Of a stretch of 64,000 nt of DNA, positions 24,108-42,300 are shown one piece after another (positions within the stretch are counted from its first letter, which is position 1; each line of letters starts with the position of its first letter). Location of the stretch: positions 4,558,361 to 4,622,360 of the forward strand of contig NC_072467.1 in NCBI RefSeq assembly GCF_027596085.1. Direction: 5' to 3'. This DNA is from Anoplopoma fimbria (lineage: Eukaryota > Chordata > Actinopteri > Perciformes > Anoplopomatidae). The notes beneath the pieces are model-generated. The model was not told where the DNA came from. It was given only the letters and a program-made list of their open reading frames with translations, and did no database searches. The position numbers were made by a program, and so were the translations under genes.

Positions 24108-24224
24108 CTGGTTGTAGAGAGCACACACATGAAGTGCGGTGTTTCCAGATGCATTCTGGGCGCTCATGTCAGCGCCGTAGAACAGCAGGTGTTCCAGGTG
24201 TTGCACATGGCCATAGCGGCATGC
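24108..24224 (-). CDS. shank3: shank3-like exon: ankyrin repeat
   Basis: A 117-bp exon, phase 0 to 0, encodes 39 residues: ACRYGHVQHLEHLLFYGADM, then SAQNASGNTALHVCALYNQ. The block is nearly invariant across SHANK paralogues; ACRYGH and GADMS resemble SHANK2 more than human SHANK3 (ACRFGH, GANMG). GNTALHVCALYN is a classic ankyrin TALH core. The acceptor is ATGTCCTTCCAG. The donor CAG/GTACCAG is weaker than the other donors in the gene. Confidence 0.97.
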
Positions 24225-27036
<2,812 letters not shown>

Positions 27037-27204
27037 CTGGTGTATCTCCTGCCAGCCATTCTCATCCACACAGCCAACCTGTGCATGATCATGCAGCAGC
27101 AGCTCACAGCAGTATGGGTCTCCTCCTACCATCGAGCTGTGGTAGAGAGGAGTTAACCCCCTACTGTCTTTATAGTCAGGCGATGCACTCAAGTCCAACA
27201 GCGT
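27037..27204 (-). CDS. shank3: shank3-like exon: two ankyrin segments
   Basis: A 168-bp exon, phase 0 to 0, encodes 56 residues: TLLDLSASPDYKDSRGLTPL, then YHSSMVGGDPYCCELLLHDH, then AQVGCVDENGWQEIHQ. KDSRGLTPLYHS and LLLHDHAQ are SHANK3-like (SHANK2 has KDSYGLTPLYHT and LLLHEHAT). The acceptor is TATCCCACCAG and the donor CAG/GTAATAAT. Skipping would stay in frame but remove well over one ankyrin repeat. A CA array in the RNA starts 9 nt into the following intron and may influence use of this donor. Confidence 0.97.
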
Positions 27205-27970
<766 letters not shown>

Positions 27971-28122
27971 TATAAGAGCTGTATGGTTCTTGCTGCGCAC
28001 GGCCTTGTGTAGGGCAGTAATGCCATCTTTTGTTCTGAAGTCCAGATGCGCCCCTCCACTCTTCAGCACCTTGATGAGATCTGCACATCCCTCCAGCTGT
28101 GCTGCCAGCGTTAGAGGACATT
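27971..28122 (-). CDS. shank3: shank3-like exon: ankyrin repeats
   Basis: A 152-bp exon enters in phase 1 and leaves in phase 0. With the preceding G it reads ECPLTLAAQLEGCADLIKVL, then KSGGAHLDFRTKDGITALHK, then AVRSKNHTALI. GECPL and LDFRT match SHANK3 (SHANK2 has GETPL and LDFRA), while ITALHKA is closer to SHANK2 (MTALHKA). The acceptor is ATTTTACAG and the donor ATA/GTGAGTGTAA, directly followed by the CA array. Skipping this exon would shift the frame. Confidence 0.97.
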
Positions 28123-28570
28123 CTGTAAAATCCAAGGATGAACGAGCAAACAATATCAAAAATCGTATTTCCACTGACATTATTGTGCATTCGTCTTAGT
28201 ATATGAACATTCGACTAGTGATCTGACAATGTTTGATGACAAAATAGCTCACTACAGTTATCCCAACATGTGGGTTTACATTTTCAGTGACTCTTCAATT
28301 GGACAACCACTTTGATTGCTGTGATTGCCACCCTCTGGTCTGCATAATGGACTGCTTCCTGTTGGTGTTAAATCCCTGTTCGGTGACCTGTCTCTTTTAC
28401 GGCTAGACAAACATTTGCATAAACTAGGGAAGATTAGCTAAGAAACTAATAAAGAGAGAGGGAGATTAAAAGAAAGAGAAAGCATGAAAGAAAATACAAA
28501 TCAGGGTCTGAAAAAGACTACTGTTCAACTAAAGTAGGGGTGTGATAGTTCTTAGTATAGACTTCCTTAC
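28123..28570 (-). other. shank3-like intron, 448 bp
   Basis: Intron with no clear repeat or gene. The plus strand is purine-rich near 28450-28495. Confidence 0.88.
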
Positions 28571-28679
28571 CTCCTGTGTCTGGATCATGGAAGTTGGGAT
28601 CCAGGCCTTTTTCCAGGAACCTTGAGACCTTTTCAATGTTCCTCTGCTGCACATACTCCATAAACTTCTTCAGGTTTGC
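28571..28679 (-). CDS. shank3: shank3-like exon: linker helix and first ankyrin segment
   Basis: A 109-bp exon, phase 0 to 1, encodes ANLKKFMEYVQQRNIEKVSR, then FLEKGLDPNFHDPDTG plus one base. KANLKKFM (the K comes from the preceding exon) and NFHDPD are SHANK3 hallmarks. In SHANK proteins this segment joins the SPN domain to the ankyrin repeats, whose packing against SPN controls Ras/Rap binding. The acceptor is CCTCCATTAG, with a rather purine-rich upstream region, and the donor GGAG/GTAAGGAAG. Confidence 0.96.
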
Positions 28680-30038
28680 CTAATGGAGGGAGACAAGGGA
28701 GCAAAGAAGGGGTAGGGGGGAAGTGGAGGAAGAGACAGCTGTGATTGGGTGATGTCAGACTCATGTGGATGGGGATGTTTAATAATGCAGTGCAGAGATG
28801 AAAGCTAAAGTCGCTGCACTCTCCTTCGGTGTTTGAAGGTTTTATTTCTGTTCTGCCATGCCAAGCAAATGGGCCATGTGCGGTAGATATATAAACTATA
28901 ATAGGATAGATCGAAAAATACAAGGAAAGGGCTGTAAAAGAATGCTGAAATGAAGACCTTTCCTTTTTTTCCTTTTTATTATTATTGCCGAGAAAATGAG
29001 ATACTAAGGCTAACGTCACATTTTGAGTTCAAATGTAATAGTTATAATATTGTATATTGCCTGAGAGCAACTCTATTACATCACTGAGTATCATATTGAT
29101 GTTTAAAACCATAGTCATAAAACAAGCAAAGACACATGCACAAACCCTGGTGCAAATCCTAATACACTCATAATGTACACACACAAATACATTTAATTTC
29201 CTCAGTGACTTATGATTAAAAATATTCATCACCTCTGCTGATGTGTGTTAGCCTGTAGAGTATAGAGTGAAAAATGAAGCTATGAACAAGGCAACAGCAC
29301 TAACATTTCATAATAGATTACTAGCCTGAAGAATCAAGACAACAATCTATCTTGGAATATCTGAGACATAATATTATAGCGCAGAAAGTATCTAATGACT
29401 ATGTGCTATACTAAAAAAAAGACGAAGTAAAATAGTGATTATTAAAACAAGTCTACTACACTATTGTTTAATACTGAACATATACAATATCAAATGCGAA
29501 CAAGGATGATACCCTAATATAAATCTTGAGGATATAATTACAGAGACAGTATCTGCAGTATACCAAATGAGCTTCAAAGAAAACTTTCATTACTATTGAA
29601 TTCACTGTTTCTCAGCCTCAGTCATTACGTAACATCCACATGTGCAAAACCCTCCAAACACACACACACACACACATATATATTACATTTTTCACAACTG
29701 AATTACTTAGCACGAGGCATTTAATATAACAAACTCAAACCCATACAAACATGTACACTCACATGCAAGAATGTGAACGGAACTCAGCAGCCTTTTGACA
29801 CTCACCATGTGTGGCATCATATACTGCATGTTCCTCGTTCTTCAAAAAGTCATACCCTGCACCTTCTGAATTTCACATCACACAATCCCTTTCCCTTCAC
29901 ACCAAGTCATCTGCAGCCCGCTTGCCTCTACAAGCTTGCCTTCTGCTCATGCACACCACACTGACATGCTGCGTTGAGCTGCCGACTGCTACTCTCACCA
30001 TCTCCAAGTCAAACTGAGAGAGAGAAATTCACTTTGCC

Positions 30039-30063
30039 TTTTTTTTTTTTTTTTTTTTTTTTT
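30039..30063 (+). repeat. Poly-T tract of 25 (poly-A in the transcript)
   Basis: Twenty-five T in a row. It could be the tail of an old minus-strand retrocopy, but I recognise no adjacent element. Confidence 0.95.
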
Positions 30064-30171
30064 AGATGCTCTGTGAGGCAGTTGTTATGGTGATAGGATA
30101 CAAAGACAGCTCTAGCAGCCAATGCACACATGAGTGGGAAGAGCATTGAGGTTTTGTTTGTGAGTGTGTGA

Positions 30172-30289
<118 letters not shown>

Positions 30290-33200
30290 TGCACAATGCC
30301 TCTGATACTGCCTTGAAGAGGCTCGGGGATGATTTGCCAGTGATCAGCTGGATCTGATGTGTTTTTTATTGCTTGTTGAACAGAGGGATGCTTATAAGCC
30401 TTTGTAATGATTTATCTGCTTTGGCGAGGGTCTCAATAAACTCTTCATAATTTCTCGGGTTCATTATCTTTCTCTCTCTGTAACACACATATAAATGCAC
30501 ACACGTGCAAAGACTTTCGAAGTCTCCATGACATACTGACAAATCAGAAAGAAAACAAATAAACAAAAGGATGACTGTCAAACAACAAAGCCCTGTGCAG
30601 ACAGGTGGAGTGGCAATATTCAATTAACTTGTTGTTTTGCAAGACCAATAATATGCCATGGAACGGAAAAATATTTCAATAATCTGCACTTCTAAAATCT
30701 TAATCAAAAGAGATTCATACAGATTTCAATATATTCCTAAATTACAATTAAATATAAAATGAACTACATTTACTTAAACTCTAACCCTACCAATCCAAGT
30801 TTTTAAAACTTAGGTAAGACACATTTTCAGTTTATATTTCAAGCTCAAAAACATTTCCAAATTGCCCAATTTTATCCTTCGGCAATTTTTAAAAAATCAT
30901 CCAAGCTTCAATCTCTGCATGTCTTTTATGACTCCTCCTTTAGATACTGCGATTCTCTTTCTGCCTGACCTAGTCAAAAACGCTCTGTCATGTTCCCAGC
31001 TTGAACAAAATATTGCAGAAAAGATTCAGCTGGTACAGAAACCATCTGTGCACTGATTGCCTATTACTTTTAGTAACAATTACTTAACTGTAGACGGATC
31101 TATCTTCAGCATTTTCATTTTCATTCATCATCTAAGTTTGTGAATGCACACGCAGCAGGGCATGGCAATGATTGGCAAGTGGGGTAAAAGCATCTTCCGC
31201 CAACCAAAGTTCATTAAATCTTAGGAAAATTTTAAAATGAAGTGGAACAAATTCCAAGGATTAGGCAAATATGAGCAGTACCCCAATCTGTTCGCATTTC
31301 ATTCATTGATTTGCAAAGTTTCAATCAAATTTGAATGTGACTACTGTACCTCATGGCAATTATAGTGTAGACTATTCATGAGAGTCTGGATGTGGCTTTC
31401 TGTTGTTTTCTAGGAGGAAAAGTGACTTTTTAAAAACATTAAAATGACTTGTGGTTATTATAAGGTGGTTATGGTTATGTAGCCTGAAGCCAAAAACTAA
31501 AAATACTCAACAACTGAGGGGTTGATGATAAACTAGGGAAAGACCATTGGGACCAATGCTATCATCCTTGATAGTTTGTGTATTTTTAATCCAATACAAC
31601 ATTTATTGAAAACACAAAAATGAACATTAAAATCCTCAGCAAAGCTCCTGAAATCTAGCTAAATTCGTTATCACTCAAGCTCTTAAAAAACACAAACACC
31701 ATTGTTTTGTCCAACTGTGACTGATAGATTTGATGCTCTGATGTTTTATTTCCTTGTGTACTTTGTTGTGTTATGCATGTAGGCTTCTCTGACAGTCAGC
31801 CATGTTTGTAACAGCATGATATCCTGAAACCATTGAGTGAACTACCTAGGGAAATTGTAACCCACTAACACAGAAACACCAATCAATCACACTATCACGA
31901 AATGGTTGAGGAGCTGTTATTGAGCTCCATGTTAGTGGATGTGTATGTGCATTGGTGAAGTCATATCATAGGTAACTATTTCCAGACAAAGGCACAATTA
32001 TTGTTTAGGGAAAGTCACTGAATGTGCAATACATGCCCCTAATCAATTGCTTTATTTCAAGCCTTACACCTGGCAGTTTGCTGTTCATTGATTGGGCTCT
32101 ACAGTTGATTCGATTAGCAAACAAACGGACAACTTAATAACTAAATCTGATCCAGCATGTACTCAACAAACGTCCCAAACAACTTCACTGGTGTATAACA
32201 TCTTCTCCATCAGACATGGATATGCCTCACTCATGAATACATTCTTACAGACTACAATTTGATTAAAGAATTTCCTGTAAAGCCATCTGTTGTAGTTACC
32301 TCCATGGATTACATGTCAGTTCACTGGTAAAATCCATCACATACACTGGCACATACATGCACCTTATGCCAATATGGGCATCTTAATCACAACAACCACT
32401 ATCCTCTCCAGGGAGGAAGGGCAACCCTAGCCGAAAGACAGAATCAGAGGAAAAAATCAATAAAAATGAGAGATGTGGTACACTGCAGTGCCCAAGACAC
32501 AACCCTGTATGTGCACATGTTTGTATGGACATGAATAACTTGAAACCTGCATGCTCATGTACACATGTTGGTAGAGGAAGGTACAATACATTTCCATACC
32601 AGCAGCTGAGGTGTACTCAGAGAGACACTCAGATAGAAAAAGGTTCAAAAGAAATCATCACATTTTCAAAACACTACAGATGTAATTAATTTTAGATAGA
32701 AAAAGACCCTCAGTCAAATCACTGCTCATACAGTTATAAACCAACACACATATCCTGTTTATCTTTAGATGGAAAGGTGTGGTCTTAGTCACTCCGTACT
32801 TATTTTGGACAATGAATGAGCAGAGACAAGTCCCATCTCTTTTAAGTAGCCATTCAATAATGATTGCCAATACAGCAGGGAACTCTTTACCTACTTGGAT
32901 GTTCATCTATCACTGTCACACAGTAAACACAGCATGTAGCTCATCTTCAAATTCAAACAGTGTCTCACCTCAACTGCTCCTTAAATCCCACAATTCATTC
33001 CAAACAATAAGTGTTTGGTCGAGAGAAGTAACAGTGACAGTACTTTATTTTGACAGAAATACTACTAAGGGAACAGAAAATGGCAGGTTTGCACTGCCAG
33101 AATGGATGGATTACCAAAACTGCTGAAATGTGCCCAAGGTTATGACACAGCTAGTCAGAATTTTTTTTGTGGGGGGAAACTCCATTACTTGCAACTGGTC

Positions 33201-36200
33201 AATAATATTATGTGATTATTTCTGTTACAAATCATTTCATGTGTGTCCTTCTTCCATCTGCCATGATTTATCAGTTTGAGGCCGAGTTTGTTGAGGTTGT
33301 CAGTGTATTCTTATACATCTCAGCTCATCTCAGTGTCATTACACTGACCAAATCGCAATAAGAGCACAGATTTACAGATCTCCTAATTAGCTGCACTTGT
33401 CTAGAAACATTGAGAAAAAGTGTGACTGGTGGTCAATGCAGCTTTGTACATACACCACTGTCATGAGGATGGTGTCACCCTGTTATATTGGATAAAGTAA
33501 GTAAAGAGAGGAGCAACAACAAACAATAGAGGAGAGGAAGGGCAATATGAAAGATAGTGTCTAATCTCAGTGCAGCAGAGCAAGAAACAGCAGCAATAAT
33601 CCAATCAGAGAATCTATGGCAATTTACCAACTTGTTAAACCAAAAAATATCCTGCAGATTCAGGTTGATGCCCTGCACAAGGTGTCCTCATCTGCTCTAC
33701 TAGAAATTATTCTTCAACAACACCGTTTGATTTGTGCTGCCTTTGATTTTTTTTTCTATGCATTATTTTCAACAGACGGCTACAAAACTTTGAGCTACAA
33801 GGGCTGGACAATTCTAGAAAAGAATCTGAAAAAGAATCTGCTAAACATAGACAATGAATACAAGTAATCAGAAATCTGAGAACTAATGCATTATTAACAG
33901 TCCAACTACTAATATCAATGTTCATGTTCATTTAGTAACCTTAGAAACACTTCCTTACCTAAAAATGTAACTTCACCACAGTATAGCTGGTTATTTGGCC
34001 CGCAGCCAGGGTTTAGAGGGGCAGCCTCAATACCTGGAGGTAAGCTCTTAAATGCAGTGTTAGTCCCATTGCATTTAAGAACTTAGAAATATAGGCAATT
34101 GTTATCAGAATTACACCTGCAGGACTACAGGCCCCTCACTCATTCAGGATTCTGCCCTCTACAGCCTATTTTATTTTTATATTGGCACCTTGCTACTCCA
34201 GCTAGCAGGACAAAGATAATAAAGGTTCCTTCTTTTATTTCAGTACCCTGAGGAGGCTCTGGTCTCCACCACTAAGGGGGGGGGTTATCTGACACTAACT
34301 GATAAAAGCCTGGGAGCCCAGAACTTACAGAGACAACACGACTCCCCCTGCCTCCCTTGCCGTCTTCCCTGCCTCTTTTACTCACTCTGTATTGCGGCTA
34401 TTCTCCTTTAGTTTTCCTCCTCCTTTTATAGTCTTTTTTTCTACCATAGCTTCATACACGCTCAAAGTTCAGTAGCTAATGTGCATCCATGTGTAATCCA
34501 TACAACATGTACATATGTGTGTCAGACACTTTCCCTGCCCTATATTTACACTCATTAACACATGGCTACATAGCCCCTGGTCCCTCACAGCTGGCCTACA
34601 GTACACTGTGCCATGGATGAGTAGTAATTAAAATGTTCACAAACATGATGCTTTTTCCGCAGGATCATATCCTGACCTAATGTGAGCTGGCCCGTAAAAT
34701 ACACACATGTATAAAAGAGCCACAACTGCTTAGGCAATAAACACAGTGAGCCAGTGTAGTGGGTCATGGGTATGCTATGGGGACCGTCAGACATCAGGGT
34801 GATATGAGTATAGCTTAAACAGTTGGGAAAGAGCAGAGGCCTCAACAGACGTGGAAGTAATGCTTTACTCCATTAAAACAGGGTCCTGCTGTTGGTGCAA
34901 GCTGCATTACAGATTCTGTGTCGTGAAGAGAAGCTTATGGTTACGGTGAAAGATATTCTTCAAGGCCCATTGCCTATGCCTACATGTGACATACACTCAT
35001 GTGTCTGCAGTCCACAGGAAGGCGTTCAGACCATGGAGCGTTAAAGAAGAATGGATACAGCGTTGGAGACATTAATTCAGATTAGAACATTCAAATGAAA
35101 TTAGCCGGATATTTCTCATATGTACCTCAGTATGGGGCTCATAGAGCAAGCGCAGTGGCGTTTTCCTGAATCCTGTATTTTTGAGCCAAACAGCATCACT
35201 TGACGGATCCGGCAGTTGTAAATCCACCGGCCACTATGTAAAATTTGCTTCAAAGCCCTTGGTTCAAACCTAAAGCATTGCTTAGTGAGATTAGCCATTT
35301 CATAGTGTTATTCCTGATAGTGAGTAAAAATTGAAACTGATCTCACGGAGGCTACAACTTCTGACTCACATAAGGCTAGTTCATGCTTCTAATGCATCAG
35401 CATTGAGCTGTCACATTTGTATAGTGAAGTTCAATCAGATGCCAGGTGACTTGTCTACTCCTGCCTTGACAGTGATGCGGAAAAATGTTGTGACACTGAC
35501 TGATAGTCTGATGAATCAGACCCAACAGTGTCACTGATGAGCAACAAAACTGAAACTACTGTGGTTAATTTGATTTAATGATTTACTTGTAAGCACTGAA
35601 CATATAAAAAATCTTATTCAAAATAACAATCATCATGAAGGAGCAGAGATTCAGTGAGTGTCCATGAATACAATCATACCAACTATAAATTGTTGCATCA
35701 ACAATCAGTACTGATTGAACTGACAGACCTGACCCTCCTTGAGTGTAGTCACATCAGAAAACACAAACACCCTTATCTGGCACACAGTGTACCTGATTCT
35801 ATGTCTGCCTGTGCTTTGTTGACATTCACTTATATAAAGGCTGGAGCGAGAGCGGGCAAGCCTTGACCTCTGTCTCCCAGATGCTTTGGACAAAGGCGGC
35901 CCTGCTGCAGGGGCACTGCATTTTAATAAGACAACACGAACCTAGAGAGACACAACTCCATATTAGACACATGCAGTATCCGGCTACATTCGCTACCCCC
36001 TCACGAAAGAGCTTTTAAAAGCAGTGGTAGTAGTCTGACACATGCATTTTTTTTTTTTGCATACTCTGTAGCGGGCAATAAAAAAGCAGGATTGGTTAGT
36101 AGTGCCAGTGTGAGTCATAAGGGTTGACAATAAAGGCAGGGAAGGTATGATAGACAACAGAGATAACAAACATGTGGATATAAGTTAGCAGAGCAAATAA

Positions 36201-37740
36201 TACAAGCACAGTTCACGGTGTGAAGTTGATGCAGTACTGTAGTAGTATTGTATGGTTCACAGAAATTGGTCTTTTTAATTATCTTGTATAAATATGGGCT
36301 TGTAGTTTTAGTCAAAACTGAAAGTAAAGAGAAGAATGCAGTTTTTTCACTTAGCTCCCTTGCTGAGGAAGACAAAAGCAAGATGCATCATGTTTAAGCA
36401 TACTAATATTTGTTTCAAGTCTTTGGCAGAACCACAAAGCAAACCGTGACAGTAGAGACTTCCTAGAGAAGCACTGATCTGCTGCATCTTCCATTTGACT
36501 CAAGGTTCCCTATCAAAACAGACACTCTTCTTTTTATACCTTTCTCATCAAATGAAGAAAAAAACACGCAAATGGCTTTGCTAGTTTTATTTGTCGGTTT
36601 ATTCTATAATTCATGGTTTTATTGCAGAGTATGAAGGTCTAGAAGCATGTTCTCATTAAATATGCAACAAAATGATATGGTGTGGCAGAAACACAAGAAA
36701 ATGGGGTCACGTGAGGGGAAGGAATGGAGGAGAGTAGTGCAAAGATAGAACGGGAAAAAAAGTGTGAGCATAAGAGATGCGAATAGAGTGGAGCGGTAAT
36801 TATTTTACAGCTCTAATCTTTCTTAATGCGTGCAATATTGTTTTTTCTTTAAACTAAAAGATAATAAAAAGACAGAGAATTTCCATTGACAGAAACAACC
36901 CACGAATACACTGCAGAGTCGTTGTGGGTTATCTTAAAACAGCCCGAGGTGAGTCAAAAGTCAGATTATTTATCGGCTCAGGAGTAGTTGATATCCAGTC
37001 TGTTCAGGTTTGGGTGTTGGGTATTATTTTTTCTTTTTTTCTTTTCTGTCCATGTCCGGTTAGGGTAAGGTCTTGTTTGCTGACACACAAGCCCTGCATC
37101 AAGGACAAGTGAAATGTGTCATTGTGGTTACGTCAGTAATTTTGGATGATTTCAAATTCTGTCACAGTTCATACTCTGGCGGCCTGCCAAAGTCTATTTT
37201 GTACTGCCACGGAATGATGAACCCGAAATATTTACTGTCATTGGCTGGGCTGGCCTGCTCTCTCAGTGTTCATTTTCTCCATGGCGGTGTTAACCTCTCG
37301 TCTGGACCTCGCCACTTTCCTGGGCCATGTACACGCTGAATCCTTTCTCCCAGCAAGTGTAGTGACGAGCTCCCTGTTTCTGGCTGTAAACCCCATCAGA
37401 CCGGCGATTTTGACAACAGTTACATTCTAGCACTGCTAGAACAATAGCACTCAAATTGTTTACAAGAGGGCAATGTGCTCCATATATCTAGTCTCTTAAA
37501 TTTGCTATCAATGTCCATCAGATTGATACATTTAACTTTTAAACATACACAATTTTTTGTCTGTCACCAGGCGGTATTCTGTGCTAACCATTGTACGCCC
37601 TTCCCTGACTATGAGCCAATCTTACTACAGCAGATATTGGCTCCATGTCAAACAGGCTCCTGTAAAAACATTAGCATTATAAACTCCCTGGGTTGTTAAT
37701 ACAGGATAAACATGTAAAATTGTAAGATTTACAGTGTGTT

Positions 37741-37742
<2 letters not shown>

Positions 37743-37831
<89 letters not shown>
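37743..37831 (+). repeat. TG microsatellite, 89 bp (CA in the transcript)
   Basis: About 44 uninterrupted TG units followed by ACGGGTTTCTGTCAG. Confidence 0.97.
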
Positions 37832-37834
<3 letters not shown>

Positions 37835-39225
37835 GGTTTCTGTCAGTCAGTGTGTCGGAGTGAGTGTTTGAGTCTTCAGAGCCTAAATCATATTGCAATC
37901 CATGACAAATTACAATAATGGATTGCAATCTGAAGGCCATTATCTCAGAATCTACAATCATGAGTAAAAACTGGTTAGCATATTAACTGCCCTCCCTTGT
38001 TTTGAATCTCTGGAGCAAAATTACTTTACACAGGATGCCAATTTGTTGATATGTATATGTAGGGTCATAATTTGGACTATTGTTGTAAAGGGCCGTATTA
38101 TAGAGATAAATCAATATTTCTCTGCGCCTATTTCAACAAAAACGAAAACTTCATTTGTGTTATATGTATTTGTTCCTATTTTCTCAGAATTGCTTTAGAC
38201 TGCACAAGAGGGGAAGATATCGGGTTAACCTATAGTAATCTGTATCTGTGTATTCCTGTGTATCATCAGTGTTACCGTGAAAAGGGACTACTGTTGTGAA
38301 CTCGGAGTTTTCAGGCTCTATGGAGAGCATGATAGAAGTGTAGTCATTAGCTCTGTGTCCACCAGTAACCTAAGTTATGATAAAACACAGCAGAGCTAAA
38401 CTATATTTGCCACCATACTACTGTATGGATTTTTTTTTACGAACAAATGTAAGCAGCTACCTGGGATAGTGAAAAAAGCAGTGTACCTAGCCATATTTTG
38501 GCACATTTGCATGATACCTGGCATACGGATGGGCAACACAGCGCAAGAAGCAGTGCAGGAGTGTTTTGAAAGGTTCCTATGGATGCTTTGTAGGAAATTT
38601 GACTCACTATTGAGTTGTGAGTTGAGTATTCCTTTAAAAAAAACTGAATGCTGGTTTCCACATTGACTGTAATTCTGTTTAGAAATCCAGCGATGACATG
38701 CAAAGTTACTTACTGGTGGATTTATTAAATCTGTCCAATAAAGGAACATATTAATTAACCTTTTTGGTTTAATCTAGGTATTTAAACTCCACTAAGACAC
38801 ACAAAGCTCCTGCGTACTGTTTCATGCCTGTTAGATCAGACGTGTTTTTGTGTTTTATCGACGAGTGTCTATAAGCACTTCTGCCTCAATCTACATCTGT
38901 TTGGACCTCAGCCTACAGTAGGTTTGTTTGAGAGAGCGAGAGCTTAAGTAATCTCCAATATCCAGACCTAATAGGCTTAAAGTGTAATGCTCTCAGCTAC
39001 AAAAAGACTAATGTACTGTATGACAGAGTGCGGATTTTATCCCAAGGAATAGGATTTTCTGTGAGTGGAATCTTTAACCTTTACTGTATCGCAGCGAAAT
39101 ACATCCCCGAGTAATTTGATACACTCTTAAGCTTAGGGGGAAACTAACACCACATGAAAAAGACCTGAACGTTTGAGGCTGCAATTTATTGGACTCATTC
39201 ACACATATATTCTAAACAAACAAAC

Positions 39226-39329
<104 letters not shown>

Positions 39330-42300
39330 CATTAACTGATTCAGAATTCTGCACACTAAACACACATTTTATTCATAATGAATGAGTGCAGTAAAAAGAC
39401 AACTCAAAGACAGTGATGGGTTTCTGTTACTATAGCAACAACATCTAACACATTGACTGTAAATGTTTTTGTGCAAAATGCAATTAAATTTTACACCTCT
39501 CTGGTGAGCATTTAAAGAGAGGCCCAATACCACAGCTTGCTTAGTTCACAGGAGACATAGTCATTATCATAATAATCGTAATTACTAAGACAACCATTAA
39601 ACTGAGATTTGTTTCTGTTTTTTGGGGGGGAATTTTTTGATGGGTAATAGAAAGCAAATAAAGGACAGCAAGAAAAAGAGACAAAGAGAGAGAAACAAAA
39701 ATGCCTCTCTGCATTCTAGCCTAAAGCCAGCCTCTACCTGGACCCATGCCATCTGCTGACACAGCATGTAAAAACCAGTATGGTTACCCTATTATGTGGG
39801 CTATCTATGTTCTTAAACCATTTCAAATACATAAAAGAGCAGGCAAATTGATCTCATGCAATCCCTCTTACATGTCCTCACTAAATGGGATCAGTCATTT
39901 CCTGTTGGGGTAAAATATGTGTCATCCGTACACTGAACAATAAACAGTAAAAACAAAAAACAGAGCAAAAAAATTAAAAGAAATTAGCAGTTTCAGTAAA
40001 ATAAATCAAAAATGGAACCACTTCAACATGTGAACATAAAGAAAATGCAAAGCCACAACACTGAATAGGAAAATCCTAAACTAGCACCAAACAAATAAAA
40101 CCAAATGCTTCAAACTACTTTATAAATCTTCTTGGAATCTAAATAAGATCAGGGTCAGAAGGCATTGCCACACTGTGACAATACAGTAACCTGCATTTAC
40201 TCTTGATCTCATGAGTCATTTTAGCAGTAGAGTGTTAGTCTAACCTCTGTTGCCCAACTCCTCGTGGCTCTCTCTGAACGTAGCAGCATGGTACCTCCTG
40301 AGTAATCCTTTTCAGAAGCTCTGGAATGATTTGTTTTAGCTCTTTATAATTCCTTGTATTCCTCTTAATGAACTACAGTTCGAGCAGGCAGGATAGTATG
40401 GACAAGCTCTGATAGGGTTGGCTTGAGGCCGGAACAAAACACGGCAAAGCCTCAGCCTCTTTCCTACTCATCAACACACTCACAAATATGCAGAGCACAG
40501 GCTTATTGCATATGGAGCCCAAAACACATTCTGCTGTAGGCTCAACCAATTCCACCCACCCTCCTGGCCACAGTGTGGCTTTGTCCAGCATTGTCTCTTC
40601 TATCAGAACAATTGAGCTCTGGCTTACTTGCCAACCCATTAATGCAACAAAAAGAAGGCATTGGCATAAACAGTAGCACACAAATTAAAACCTGCAGACA
40701 CACACACAAGCTCTATGAAAGGCAGACCATTCATGAGTGTTGTTACAATGATACTCTATGGGCTCAATTTGCATGTTGCTCAAGGCGCATAACCGGTGTC
40801 ACAACAGCACACTGGTATTTGTGTGCAACAGTGCTTATGTGCACATCAAACGTTTTATTAATTTGAATTATTCTACAGTTTCCACTGCAAATCAACAGGC
40901 ACACTGTTCCATGAAAAATACAAGATCAATTAAAACTTATCTCTCCACTAATAACTCCAAAGACTGTTAGTTCCTGCCAGTCCAATCTCAATGTCTCCAT
41001 CCAAAACACAGGATAACCTGGGCAACAGCTATGTTGGCCATCTTCTTTTTAATGAGTCTGGCCAAAGTGTTGCCTTGTGTTTAAGAGGATGAAATTAGCA
41101 AATGTGATTGACCATGATTGTCACAGCGTCTGACACAGCCAGCTATAATATATAATCATATATTCTTTCTGATACCAATCCAAATCCAAGTGTGCCACAG
41201 GTGTGCCAGGAGAGCCTGGCCACAATAAGACCACATGATTGCTTGGTACTCCCCGATGCACTGAGCAGGGCGCACTTGACTGCAAGGGGGTCACAAATAT
41301 AGAGCCCTGTATGTGAAGTAAGCTCAAGATGTAGCCTGAGATCATGTTATATAAAATGGATTACACTTAAGACCAGGTGGCAGACTTTGTGACAAGTGCA
41401 AATCATCAGGTGCAACTGCTTGAAAGGTAGGTTTTGTGTGAGGACCTAGATGAGAAAAGAGTATATATCTAAATGATAGTTTTCAAACATGCTGAGCATA
41501 CAGATGCTGATGGAAAGGTTGGTTATGCTACAGAATTGATTTGAGAAGTTTCTTTGGATAATATCATACATTTTTCCAACTGGGTCACTATAAAAAATAG
41601 TGTCTATGAATACTAAGTGACCAGGCATAGATTTTTATTCTAGACCACAGGGTCAACAACTGTTGTTTGATACTGATTTTGGGTTGAGTAATGACCAAAG
41701 TGTGCCGTTTATGTTTATGTTTAAAGTCCATAAATTGTGCCACATGAAATATGACAATAGAGCTCTATTGTTGTTTGTATGGATGACTGTGAGTGTTTGT
41801 AAGCGGGGGGAATGCATGCTGTCATCAGAATCAAAGAGTCCAGAGAAAGAAAGAGCTGAATCAGGTCCAGTCATGTGCTTTTAGGCAGATACACAAACTG
41901 ACACCAGGACACAGGCAGGCGGGCAGAAGGGGGACAGAGCCAGAGGATTGAAACACTAACTAAACAGACCAAAAGAGAACTGGAGCTAAGCCTCGAAAAA
42001 CTTCAAACGTCAAAATACTGCTGAAAAGAAAGCAAAAATGATCCTCCCCTATTGGACCGTGCTAATGAAGCACATTCAGTTGAAATCTTAAAATCAAAAC
42101 TGGAAGCCTTTACTCACTCATTACAGCCTACCCTAAAACCAAGTCAGGTACATCACTTATTCAACATCGCTTTAACATTAATGTTATTAATGTGGCTGTT
42201 TTATCTTAAATTCTTTTTGGTTATTTGCTTGCTATGTCATCATTACAGCCTCACCCAGAACTAAGTTGGGTCCTTCACCCTTTTAACATCTTTTAAAATA

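Noticed and set aside
30039..30063. Poly-A tail of a processed pseudogene on the minus strand
   Set aside because: No gene-like sequence could be recognised next to it.
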